This document shows positions 1-9,953 of a stretch of DNA of 20,792 nt, in pieces. The translations under genes and the position numbers were made by a program. Each line of letters begins with the position of its first letter. Within the stretch, counting starts at the first letter, position 1. The notes below the pieces were generated by a model that ran no database searches, was not told the DNA's origin, and saw only the letters and a program-made list of their open reading frames with translations. This stretch comes from Poteriospumella lacustris (Eukaryota > Sar > Chrysophyceae > Chromulinales > Dinobryaceae), in NCBI GenBank assembly GCA_008000375.1, contig SMOI01000178.1:23471-44262 (forward strand). Direction: 5' to 3'.

Positions 1-1820
1 AGCGAGAGCCGCTTCACATAGCCCGAATGAGTGACCAAGACGACACATCGCGTGTTGGGAATCAGATCTTGCTTTTGAAGCCGAACGTTCTCCATCTCTT
101 TGACGATGGAGGACCTCCGAGCTCCGCCGTGTCTTTGACGAAGCAACAACGCCTCCTGGACGAGCTGGTCGTACACCAAAGCATCGTCATTTAGAAGCGC
201 TTTCAAAGAAACTATTCTTTCATTGAGTTCTCGTCGCTCAGAATGAAGCTTTTCCGCCTCCAGACCAGTCAGTCGGCGCAGGGTCAGAGCCAAAATGGCA
301 TCGGCCTGGGGGTCTGAGAACCCAAACGCGCCCATCAAGGAAGCCTTTGCTGCGGGACCATCTTTACTGTCCTTCATTCTCGCTATAATGTCATCGATGT
401 TGGCTAAAGCTCTTTCCAATCCTTCAACCACGTGCTCACGAGTTTCCAAGCGTTGAAGCTGGTGCGTCGCTCGCCGACGCAGTGTGCTGAATCGGAATCG
501 AATAAACTCTTGCAGCGCCTCTCGCAGCGTCAAACGCTTTGGTTGCATTCCTTCATCAACCAGCGCCAATAGGTTTCCGCTGAAAGACGTTTGCAAGGCT
601 GTTTTCTCAAAGAGGTTATTCACGACCACATCGGCGCGAGCATCGCGTTTCAGCTCAATGACGATCCGGATGCCATCGCGGTCGGATTCGTCGCGAATGT
701 CACTTATTCCTTCCAAGCGCTTGTCGTTCACGGCATCCGCCATTTTCTCCAACAAAGACGCTTTGTTCGTCATGTAAGGCAATTCGGTAACAACAATCGC
801 CGGTCGAAGCCTCCCCGTGGAAAGCGTTGTCGTCTGGTTTGCCTTCTCAACGGTCCTCCCGGACGAGGACAGCGTCTCCATGTGGAACGTGGCCCTTACT
901 GTAATACTCCCTTGGCCTGTGAGGTAGAGACTTCGGGCGCCTTCCAGGCCCAAGATTTGGCCGCCCGTCGGAAAATCTGGCGCAGGAATCAATTGAAGCA
1001 ATTCGTCGTCCGACAAGTTCGGATTGTGCACGAGTGCAACAAGGCCGTCCACCACCTCCGACAGACAATGCGGAGGAATGTTGGTGGCCATCCCAACTGC
1101 TATTCCAGTAGCTCCATTGATTAGCAGCATTGGCAGCGACGACGGAAGAACAACGGGCTCTTCTTCGCTTCCATCAAAATTCGGTGCGAAGTCAACGGTG
1201 CCGTCTCGCAAGTCTTCCATCAACGCCTCTTGAGATATTGTCGAAAGCTTCGCCTCAGTGTAGCGCATTGCAGCCGGAGGGTCATCATCAACGGAACCAA
1301 AATTTCCATGGCCTTTGATCAAAGGGTGAAGCATTACAAAGTCTTGTGCCATTCTGACGAGGGCATCGTAGACGGAGGTGTCACCGTGAGGATGGAATTT
1401 ACCGAGTACCTCGCCAACAATTCGGGCACACTTTCTGTAAGTTGCATCAGGACCAAGACCCAAGTTGTGCATGGCGTACAGAACTCGCCGATGGACAGGT
1501 TTCAAACCATCCCTTGCATCGGGAAGTGCGCGGCTGAGTATAGTCGACATAGCGTACGAAATGAAGGCGGATTTTAACTCTCCTCCTATTTCTGTAACAA
1601 CTTGTCGATCTTGTGTAGCAAAATGACTCATGTTGTTCTCCAATGCCTTGAGCCTGAAGCATTTTGATCTAGAGGAAGGGCCAAATGCCTTTGGTGGTGT
1701 CTGCCATTTGCAGTCAAAATAACTGTAAGTTCGCCATTTGCTGCTTTTCGGGAACGACAGCGCATGAGACCAGGACGTGATGAACGGCGTGAGTACGATC
1801 AACAAATATATCACATGCAT
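1..1820 (-). CDS. gyrA: DNA gyrase subunit A, plastid-targeted, 3' end off the window
   Basis: Breakage-reunion subunit of the type IIA topoisomerase that, with GyrB, introduces negative supercoils into DNA. The minus frame is open from ATG at 1820 to the window edge (606 codons, no introns seen); an in-frame TAA lies upstream and no other Met falls between. Family motifs are clear: ALPDARDGLKPVHRR, HPHGD at residues 143-147, and AAMRYTE with the catalytic tyrosine at 187. The HPHGD-to-Tyr spacing (44) equals that of E. coli GyrA. The position matching E. coli Ser83 is Thr148. The conserved THSGYVKR is reached at the edge, so the rest of the C-terminal domain lies outside. Relative to E. coli there are 65 extra N-terminal residues: a hydrophobic signal peptide (about 1-20, ending SHA before LSFP), then a Ser/Lys/Arg-rich stretch with few acidic residues. 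This is a bipartite leader for a secondary plastid. ParC-like origin cannot be excluded without the C-terminus. Confidence 0.93.
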   Translation of the reverse strand, partial: MHVIYLLIVLTPFITSWSHALSFPKSSKWRTYSYFDCKWQTPPKAFGPSSRSKCFRLKALENNMSHFATQDRQVVTEIGGELKSAFISYAMSTILSRALPDARDGLKPVHRRVLYAMHNLGLGPDATYRKCARIVGEVLGKFHPHGDTSVYDALVRMAQDFVMLHPLIKGHGNFGSVDDDPPAAMRYTEAKLSTISQEALMEDLRDGTVDFAPNFDGSEEEPVVLPSSLPMLLINGATGIAVGMATNIPPHCLSEVVDGLVALVHNPNLSDDELLQLIPAPDFPTGGQILGLEGARSLYLTGQGSITVRATFHMETLSSSGRTVEKANQTTTLSTGRLRPAIVVTELPYMTNKASLLEKMADAVNDKRLEGISDIRDESDRDGIRIVIELKRDARADVVVNNLFEKTALQTSFSGNLLALVDEGMQPKRLTLREALQEFIRFRFSTLRRRATHQLQRLETREHVVEGLERALANIDDIIARMKDSKDGPAAKASLMGAFGFSDPQADAILALTLRRLTGLEAEKLHSERRELNERIVSLKALLNDDALVYDQLVQEALLLRQRHGGARRSSIVKEMENVRLQKQDLIPNTRCVVLVTHSGYVKRLS

Positions 1821-2011
1821 GTTCCCTTTGATTTGTGAACGACGATTGGGGGCGATGGGCGATGGCGCAGCCCACAGTGGGGAGGGAGACAGGTCTTAGT
1901 TTGCGGCCATCTCGTCTTCTTGCCTGCAAATCCGACGCTGAACTAGGTTGGCATGCGCAGTCGGTTGAAAGCAGAATCGATCGTTCGCGTTGACTCATTT
2001 ATCAAAGGAAA
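1821..2011. promoter_or_regulatory. Shared divergent promoter region, gyrA / phosphatase
   Basis: These 191 bp separate two divergently transcribed start codons, so both promoters and both 5' leaders must lie here unless they reach into the neighbouring genes. Visible motifs are TGACTCA (1991-1997, the bZIP/AP-1-type core), GATTGG (inverted CCAAT-like, in the 1840s) and CATGCGCA in the 1950s. No TATA box is evident. None of these motifs is proven functional; the arrangement itself is seen directly. Confidence 0.5.
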
Positions 2012-2812
2012 ATGATGCGTCGGAGAGCAGGTTTGCAGCCAGGAGCTCAGACTAATGATAGCAAAGAAGCTCCCCGCCATTCGAGTGGGATAAAAAAGAG
2101 AAAAATATCGATGGAGGTGCTGGATACAGTCGGTCGAAGTTACTTCGTTCGATTGTTTGCCCTGTTGTTAGTTGTTGCTGCTGGCCTTGTCAGCGGTTTG
2201 CGAATTTCGTTGGTGATAGTGTCTTTAGTAGCTGCAGCTATCTTCGTGTTTTATTATTGGAAGAAAGTAGCCTTTGAATGCATTTTGCTTGTGGAGCTGC
2301 TTCTGTGTTCTCTGGGTGTCTTTGATTGGTACAATGTTGTGGACGACAACCTCATTCTTGGGGCAATTCCAATTCAGGAAATTCATGCAGATGAATTGCA
2401 AAGGATGAATTTGTCGTTGGTGGTTTCTGTTGTTGAGCCCTTCGAATTGGAAGCGGTTACTCTTGGTGGCCGACCCATTCCCGGCGAATTTTGGAAGAAG
2501 ATTGGTGTAGATCACAGGATATTGCCTTCGCCAGACTTTCTCCCTCCCCACATCGACGTGCTGGCTGATGGGGCTAAGCTTTTAGATGAATACCTCCGCG
2601 AGGGGAAACGTGTTTATGTCCATTGCAAAAGTGGGCGTGGGCGCAGCGCCTCCGTGATCATGGCCTATTTCTGTCGCTACCGCTACGTCGGTATGGATTT
2701 GCCAACGATTCACAGCAAACTTCAAGCTCGTCGAAAAGCTATTTTTAAGTTCAAGTCGCCTCAAATAAGGCAGATGGAAGCTTTTGTGCAGAGCTTCCGC
2801 CCTAAGTTTTGA
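2012..2812 (+). CDS. Membrane-anchored PTPMT1-like dual-specificity phosphatase
   Basis: Single-exon protein of 266 residues. The first ATG follows an in-frame TGA at 1991; a second Met at residue 34 is an alternative start. Residues 44-104 hold three closely spaced hydrophobic segments (about 44-62, 63-82, 86-104). They are followed at once by DWYNVVDDNLILGAIPI, close to the opening of PTPMT1-type phosphatases in animals and plants. The active site is VHCKSGRGRS: catalytic Cys205 and Arg211 in the HCX5R loop, with Asp175 in PSPDF as the likely general acid. Known PTPMT1 proteins dephosphorylate phosphatidylglycerophosphate in the mitochondrial inner membrane (cardiolipin pathway); other relatives act on phosphoinositides or proteins. 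The basic N-terminal 33 residues could be an organelle presequence or a cytosolic tail. The family is secure. The substrate and compartment are inferred. Confidence 0.82.
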   Translation: MMRRRAGLQPGAQTNDSKEAPRHSSGIKKRKISMEVLDTVGRSYFVRLFALLLVVAAGLVSGLRISLVIVSLVAAAIFVFYYWKKVAFECILLVELLLCSLGVFDWYNVVDDNLILGAIPIQEIHADELQRMNLSLVVSVVEPFELEAVTLGGRPIPGEFWKKIGVDHRILPSPDFLPPHIDVLADGAKLLDEYLREGKRVYVHCKSGRGRSASVIMAYFCRYRYVGMDLPTIHSKLQARRKAIFKFKSPQIRQMEAFVQSFRPKF

Positions 2813-2821
2813 GTAGTCTGA

Positions 2822-2826
2822 TGTAA
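2822..2826 (+). terminator. Possible TGTAA poly(A) signal of the phosphatase gene
   Basis: TGTAA lies 10 nt after the TGA of the phosphatase, inside a 71-bp spacer between two convergent genes, where 3' ends must be tightly placed. TGTAA is the usual polyadenylation signal of green algae; use elsewhere is not established. No AATAAA is present in the spacer. Confidence 0.25.
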
Positions 2827-2883
2827 ATAATGGGAAGCGGCAAGACTTAACTATATACAAAGCCGTGCACGACCAGCGGCTTT

Positions 2884-5800
2884 CTACCGCGACTGAGTTT
2901 GGCCCATAACCGGGTGGTAGCTAAAGGATGACGCGGGAAAGTCCGGCAGGGCATTTGCACTTGTGCTTTCAGACAGGCCGCTGTGGGAAAGGTTATTCTT
3001 CCGTTTGGTCTTTGAGTTGATCTGTGCTGAGCGGCGGATGGCGTCCAGTGTGTTATCGGGAAGTCTCGCGGCAGGCTTCAACAGCGGCAACGTGACTTTC
3101 TGGGAAGAACTTGCCAAGGATGCCGTGGATCGCGTCAGCAGTAAACTCTTGTGGTGATCAAGGTCTGTTGCTCGCCTGCCTTGCGCAGGAGAGGTCTGGC
3201 GCGACTTCGGCGACAAGTCTCGCGATGGTGGTCTCATAGATGGCGTCTTCATGAGAGTTGGGGTCGCTTGAGAGCTTTTGGGCGCTTGTATGCCGTTTCT
3301 ATTCGCGAAAGCGTCGTTGGCAGCACCTGGTGGTATCAGCTGCACCGGAGGTGGTGTTGTGAGGTTGATACCCTGGTCCGCACGGTTGGATCCGTCGACA
3401 TCGGCGCTGTCAGTGCTCGCCATGTGTTGCTGCTGCAAATGACTGTGGTGACCCCCGAGAAGAGCCGGGCCTTCTTTTGAGAACTCGAAAAGACCATCGT
3501 GCATTTTCTGATGTTTTTCGGTGTTGCTGATTGAAGCTGGGTCTTGGGTAGTCATGGGAATATCGACACGGAATTCGAGTGCGTCCGGAGCCACATGAGC
3601 AGCCGTGAAGTAATTTTCCACCAGACAAGAATACGGAGACCAAGACGAGGCAAAATTGGACCAAGAGTGTTGCAACGCACTGTCTCGGTGGATGGGCGGC
3701 AGCGGATAGCTGAGCATGTCCATCGGCTTCTCGGATATTTCGGAAAACTTGTCACCCTGGGCTTCCAATAAACAGAGAATAAGCTCAAGAGCCATGGGAT
3801 CGTCGATGTTGGGTAGCGCGTCCGGAATCATGTGTAGACAAGCCGAGCAAACATGCTTAACGTGGTCGAATCCTGAAGCAGCCAACTCGAAAATAGTTGA
3901 TATCAAGCCTCGCTCTAGAAGTTTCTTTCGGCACGATTCTACGTGCATGATGTTGTACACCATGCCCGCGGTTTGCCACAAAACATCTTCGTTTTTGGAT
4001 TTCGTCAGCTCCTTCAGCACGTTGAAAAACCGATCTTGCTTTACCAACACCTTGCACTCCTCGGATCCCGTTGAAAATGAACGCATCGCACGAGAAACAT
4101 TGCGAAGAATAAGGTCATGGCTAGACATCATATCCTGCAACGTCAACCAAAACACGATGTCCACAGAGTCGCGCTTCAAGATCTTCATGTTCTCTTGCCC
4201 TCGAGTCAGGAAGAAAATGCAAAACGACATGTCGATTTTAAGTTCCACTCGTTCGATTTTGGCCAGCTTCAGCACGATGTTCATCACACCATCGTTCATC
4301 ATCTTCCGCAGAACGTTTACGTCCGCCCCAGCGTCTTCGCAGAGCTCCTTCAGAGTGTGTGAAACCAAAAGGAACAAATGGTCTTCATCTTCCCCAGACC
4401 CGTGATCGGAGTCAGCAACGCTTCCCGCTGCCTTCGAGACTGCTGACTGGTCTGCAACGGAGGTCTCACCGTCATCTGCGGTCCCGCCAGGGCCTGAAGC
4501 CTTTCCGCCGCTCGATACCTTCATAATTTTCCACATGGCCGATACCAAATCGAAATGGACGAAAACTGATTTGCAAGGCATGTACAGCGTGATGAGGTTG
4601 TACGCCGCTTGCAGTGCATCCATCTTGAGCGACATGGCGATTTGAGGGGCAGAAATGATCTCCACGATGTTTTTGACCGTCGTTTGCGTCAGTTGTTCGT
4701 GGAATTCGGCCATCAGCGAAAAGTTGCAAACCGCGGAGATGCAAAGTTTGCGGCACAGAACACTGGAGGACTCTGCGCGAAGAACTTCGTTGATCAAATC
4801 CAAAGCTTTCGTACCTGCCAACATGCGGCAGTCCGGAAACCGAGACAAATTGTAAATCGTCACCACAGAGCAATACGTGGCCTCCTCCGAGTTCAACATG
4901 AAAACGCGGTACATAGCGTCAGCTACTGGATTAGAGACTGTTGCTGAAAACGTCATTTCGCCTACTGCCTCCTTGGGATTCGGTTTTCCTTCAGCATGAC
5001 TCGCGATTAGCGTGCTCTCCATAGGTTTGCCTCGAATTTGCGCCAACTCAAGAACCAATGTACGATGAAAGGACATGTTCGCTAGCGACATTCCGAGCAA
5101 TAAACGAATAGGCCGCGTTGTCATCGAACCGGGGGTCGGATTTTCCTTCGAATAAACCAGTCGACTGATCATCAAACTTGGGACTTTAAGGGCAGATAAT
5201 CTCGCTGCGTACACACCTTCCACACCTGAACCTGTTTTGAGATCACACGTGATGTTGTATATCGCACGCATACAGAGTTCCAGAATATCGGAAAAAGGAA
5301 TCTTCGCCAGCTCTAAGATCGCCGAAATAAGGTCTCGTTGCAAAATCAGAGCCTCTCTGACCTCCTGACGACCCAAAAGGTTGAAGAACGTCTTGCCCAG
5401 AATCTCTTTCGTCGTTATGGAATTGATTCGAAGAAGAGTGACGACCACCAGATCTTCGACTGCCCCGCGGTCTTTAACAAGCTCCTGCAGCAATGTCTTG
5501 TCCAGTGTTAATGCCAACGTGTTGCACAAAATGATTGCTGAATAGTATTGAACTTTTTCAGCCTCTGCACAACCTGAGCGCATACTAACCGTCAGCATCG
5601 GGATGATACGTCTGCTCTCTTTGCTGAGAGCGACTTTCGACTTGGAGTGGACCGACATCATGGCCATGGCCCGAACACAATGTAAAACTCGTAACGTCAT
5701 ACAATTCTTCGATAAGGCCAGAATCATCGATAGAACTCCGGGTGAAAGCGTCGGTCGCTTGAGGGCGATGTTATGAATAATTGCTGCAGTAAGCTCCTTT

Positions 5801-8293
5801 CCGAGTTCCCCTTCACCTTGAGGGTCGTATTCACTTATCATGAGGGCAGTCGAGTCATTCACACCTGAAGAGTTGTGGAGGTCTGAAACTGATTGCGATT
5901 TTCCGTTGAGAAACTGGTTTAGGTCTGCAAGGCTCTGGCCTTTCACATACTTCTTCTCTTTTTTTCGGCGCGAGCTTGCGCCGGATATTAGTCGCTGAAA
6001 AGTGTCTTGCATGGAAACTAGGAGTTTATGTATTCCCAGCTCCAACAATTTGTAGCAGCAGTTTTCTTCGTTGGATACGATGTACAGTAACGCAGCGTAT
6101 CGGACGTTCAGGCGATCGTCGTCGAGGCCGACCTGATAAAAGAGCTCTATCAAATCCGAAGACAATATGATCGGTCTGGCCTCCGCACAATTCGCCGCAA
6201 AGTTGATGAGAACTGCGATGCACGCCAACTGCACTGTGGGCTCGGTGCTGCGTGCGGCAAACAGAATTTTCATGGTTTTAATGAAGCATTCCATGAGCTG
6301 CGGGTCAAGGTGCTCGTGAATTGGGCCGTTCGTTGTGAGATAGTACGAAATCATGGCCACAGCCCACTGCTGATGACGACTTGTCATTTCATACTTCACC
6401 TCTTCGAACATCGCATCCAAAAGAAGCGCTACATGTCCAGCTAGAGGTTCAAAGAAACCCTTAGATTGGGCGATGTTGACCAGGACCGTCCACAAGTAGT
6501 CAACACTGTCAATTGGAGCTTCGCGAAGGAAACCAAGAACCGTCGGAATAACACCACACTGAACCAGTACCTCACAAGAAACCTCATTCTTCGACAATTG
6601 ACAAAGACAATACGATACTGCGTTGAACTGCTTGGGGTAATGGATGTCCAGGAGATTCTCCAGTATGTTGGAAATGGTAGCTGAGTTGGCAACTTTATCG
6701 TGGAAGAGACCTGAGCTGAGCAAATTTCCCATGATCAATAGGGCATTCGACTTGGTAGCTGAAGATCCTCTGTCGAAAAGAAGAAGAAGTCTTGAAGCAA
6801 TGCCACTGCTTGATATTTCGCGGCGATTTTTCCGGTTGATCGACATGTTAGCTATCGATTCCGTAATTCGAGAAATCACATCATCCGTGGGTTGAGAGTC
6901 CATCATGTGCAATAGAAACGGAAGGATTCCTTCGTCAACAAGGAGTGCGGTGAAAGTGGATATTCGGGAAAAATTGCAAAACAGATCGGAGACAAATTTG
7001 GCTTTGGACGCGGATTTTGACACCTCCATCTTTTTGGACGCCTACAAGACAACCTATCGGTTAATGAACGAATGATAGCGTCCCCAAACACGAACCCTTA
7101 CCTGAAAGCACATACGAACGACGATTTCTGCATCGTTTCCAGAAACTCCAGTGGATAAATTGCACAAGCTGTGGTTTCACACATCGTAAAAAAGGATGAT
7201 CCAAGAAGAGTTCCACTACGCTTACCTCATGATCAAGTAGCAAATGGTATCCACTCGATGAGTTTGCTGGAGCAAAACTTGGATGTTCGTCAGCACATTG
7301 TTCATGACCAACAAGTCTTCCAATCCACTGACAAAGCTCAAATTTGACAAAACTAGTGCAGCAACGTGCTTGATAGAATCGTCATAGAACTCTGACAAAG
7401 TAACAATCGCACCACAGATGCCTTTTTCGACTAAATACTTGCACGTCTCTCCGTTTGCAGTTATCTGCACCATGTAAGCGAATCATCGTTAATCATTGTT
7501 CTTGCAAATAAACAGCGGTGAAACTGACCTCAACAAGGCATTGGCCGCAGAATTGAAGTACTTCCTTGTCTTTCGCTACAATAGGGAGAAAAGTGTGAGC
7601 AAGAACATGCAGTAATGATGAGAGAGCATTGAACTTACTCTCTGATATCAACTTTAGAACCGCATCGTAGCCTCCTTTGTACAAAAAATGCCTCATCATT
7701 AACGGATTGCTAACCATCGTCAAGAGGGCCGACGCAACTTTTCTTTGTGCCACATAATTGATTTCCTCGCTCTTCTCGCTTGACTGGGCAACAACTTTTT
7801 TGGAAGATGAATCTGGAACTGGTGCACCTTGAAGGCTACTTTCTTGGGATTCGTCTCCATCTTCTGCTCCGGCATCCACTTGACGAGGTTTTCTGCATTG
7901 GTACGCTAGACCATTTGGTGATTGCTGCATAGCGTAAGGAGGCAAGCCAAAATAGTTGTGCGAGAATTTGGACCTTATCCGCTCAATCGCATCTTGAGAT
8001 ATTTCGACCTGATAATCTTTTTGAAGATCGTGAATCATACTCCGAGTTCCCTTCATTCCGCACCAGTCACCAATGTAAAGCTGAAAAGTGAAGATCAAAA
8101 TTTGAAAGACTGTAAAACTGACGACTGCAAATGGGAGACGCGGAAACAACGAATCAATTGGCACAATAAACTCTGGCATTAGTAAGTTAGAACGCTTTCG
8201 CCTTTCGTCAATGTCACTGGAAGTGAGAACCGCTATTTGTGTGCGAGTGAAACAGTGAAACGGCAAGCAACGCAACAAATCTGAAACCTTCAT
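2884..8293 (-). CDS. Large armadillo-repeat protein with disordered C-terminal tail
   Basis: I read five exons: 8293-7639, 7575-7529, 7464-7226, 7168-7102 and 7041-2884, giving 1,721 residues; all joins keep frame. The introns (63, 64, 57, 60 bp) begin GTAAGT, GTCAGT, GTAAGC and GTAAGG and end TAG or CAG. Splicing restores smooth ARM helices, for example GQCLVE joined to ITANGETCKYLVEKG, and MSLCNLSTG across the third intron. ARM-type repeats run from about residue 190 to 1440. They are broken by a basic insert (SSRRKKEKKYVK, near 5950) and an acidic Gly/Ser loop (about 4380-4510). The last ~280 residues are Ser/Pro/Gln-rich and disordered. ARM solenoids bind partners; no specific orthologue is recognised. 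The N-terminus is uncertain: 8293 is the first ATG in frame, but acceptor-like tracts end near 8083 and 8182, so small 5' exons may exist. Confidence is high for 7639 and below, low for residues 1-75. Confidence 0.85.
7576..7638 (-). other. 63-bp stop-free intron inside the ARM gene
   Basis: On the minus strand it starts with a perfect GTAAGT and ends CTATTGTAG. It is 21 codons long without a stop, so a reading-frame search reads through it. Removal turns the junction into LKLISE-TKDKEVLQFCGQ, giving an ARM repeat of normal spacing; retention would insert 21 mainly hydrophobic residues. Confidence 0.82.
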
Positions 8294-8517
8294 ATTGCAG
8301 GCTGTACTTCTCGTAAACGTTGAATGCGGACTCTGCACTGTTACAACAACAAGAAATGCTCGCAAGTCCGATCGTTGTCGGTTATCCTGAGTCTGCTATT
8401 GTTGGAGTCATCTTTTCGTGCGCATCGTCAAGGCGGGTGAACTAAAGTAATATTTACAATATTATACTTTCTTTTTTCTCTTTTTATGTATTCAAGGGAA
8501 ATTGCCCATGCGATTCA
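8294..8517 (-). promoter_or_regulatory. Spacer between MORN gene 3' end and ARM gene 5' end
   Basis: 224 bp between two genes in the same direction. It must hold the MORN transcript end and the ARM promoter and leader. The part nearest the MORN stop is AT-rich (about 8445-8490) and carries TGTAA on the minus strand at 8458-8454, a possible poly(A) signal. Two short upstream ORFs (5 and 9 codons) precede the ARM start on the minus strand; their use is unknown. Confidence 0.4.
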
Positions 8518-9953
8518 TTAATAATCTGGCTCATTCCATGGAGACGAATCTTTAAAGTGGTACTCAACAGGCCCATCTACAATACCTTGACGCCATTTTC
8601 CCTTGAAATGGTCTCCATTAGGCAATAAAAATGTCCCTGATCCATCTTTTCGTCCCTCCTTGAAAAATCCTTCGAAAGTGCAACCCGTTGAATTGGAAAA
8701 AAAGCGGCCCCATCCGTGGCGCTGATCTCGCTCCCATTGACCATCGTACACATCACCGTTACTGTAAGAGAGCTTACCATTACCGGAGGCTTTGTCGTCC
8801 AACCAATTTCCTTCAAATTTGTCACCATTCGTGTAAAGGAGCTCGCCGTAGCCGCACTTTTTGCCGTCTTTCCATTCACCAACATATTTATCTCCGTCGG
8901 AATAAATCAAAGTACCATGACCATTCGCCAAATTCATTTTCCATTGGCCCTAAAGACGCCCAAATGCACCCACTCAGCTGGTTAATGAAGGCGGCTAAGT
9001 GTGAGAAAAATATTAAAAAAAAAAAACTTACCTCGTACTTTTCACCGTTTCTGTGCTGCAAAACGCCATAGCCTTCTTTGTAGTCATTCTGTAAATTCTA
9101 CAGTAAGAGACAATTTCAATATCAAAGATGACTCGACGAGAAACGTACGATATATTCGCCATCGTATCGATTGCCATTGGGATAAATGAAAACACCGCTT
9201 CCGTGCATCTTCCCATCTTGCCACATCCCGTCGTAAACCGAACCGTCCGCATAGTAATACACTCCGCGGCCATGCATTTTCCCATCCAGCCAATCTCCAT
9301 CGTACTTCTCTTCGACGTGACGACCTCCTCCAGCTTCATCTGTCGTAGCGGCGTAAATCATCACTCCTTTTCCATGACGCTCATCGTTCCTCCACTCTCC
9401 TTCATATCGGTCGCCATCGCTAATAAGTGAGAAAAGTTGTCATTAGACAAGGACTACCAAAATGCAAGCCGTAAGGCCTTCTTACATGTATGTGTATATG
9501 CCTATACCATGTCGCTTGGCTTCTTTCCACTCACCGCTGTATACATCTCCATTCGCCAACCGCAATGTCCCTTTTCCGTTAATTCTTCCGTTACTCCATT
9601 CACCTTCATATCTGCGAATGAAAACGGAACGTAAAATTGGAATCTTTGTTCATCAATTCGACAATCTCACTTGCCTGTTGCCATTGGGGTACCAACATGA
9701 ACCCTCGCCGTGAATTCGATCGTTGTCCCAATTCCCGATGTATTTTGTTCCATCTGCGTAGCGATACTCGCCTCTACCGTGTCGTTTGCCTGAAGTATAT
9801 GGTTTGGGAAGAGGTTCTATGGGGAAAAAAGGAAGTTACAAGACAAGCCTTACCTCTGACCCATTGGCCATCGTAGTATTCGCCATTTTCGTAGGTCAAA
9901 CGACCTTCGCCGTGCATGAATCCATCTAATATAGATCCTTGATATTTCATCAT
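8518..9953 (-). CDS. MORN-repeat protein, about 15 repeats
   Basis: Six exons: 9953-9854, 9789-9675, 9611-9486, 9419-9149, 9088-9032 and 8949-8518, 1,101 nt in all, 366 residues. The start is the first of two adjacent ATGs, just after an in-frame TAA. The protein is nearly all MORN units of about 23 residues, with the pattern YEGEW...G.G......G; examples are YDGDWLDGKMHGRGVYYYAD and YVGEWKDGKKCGYGELLY. I count about 15, with one insertion (AATTDEAGGGRHVEE) in the sixth. Each splice join rebuilds an intact unit, for example VRG|KRHGRG, NGNR|YEGEW, TYI|DGDRYEG and KYE|GQW. MORN arrays form elongated beta-solenoids that act in membrane-linked scaffolds, cilia and cell division; no catalytic domain is attached here, so the role is not predicted. 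The stop lies 224 bp from the ARM start in the same orientation. One intron is GC-AG, entered separately. Confidence 0.92.
9612..9674 (-). other. GC-AG intron in the MORN gene
   Basis: The donor reads AACAG|GCAAGT and the acceptor TTCGCAG|ATATG, 63 bp. The split codon AG+A gives NGNRYEGEW, a perfect MORN junction. The nearest GT donor, five bases downstream, would give a stop two codons later. GC-AG introns with an otherwise strong AG|GCAAGT match are a known minor class of U2 introns. Confidence 0.85.

Noticed and set aside
591-1124. 177-codon plus-strand open frame antisense to gyrA
   Set aside because: It lies wholly inside the conserved gyrase core; composition mirrors gyrA codons and no family features are visible.
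1714-1998. 94-residue minus-strand open frame upstream of gyrA
   Set aside because: It overlaps the gyrA leader in another frame and resembles no protein. The gyrA frame gives a better signal peptide with its own ATG.
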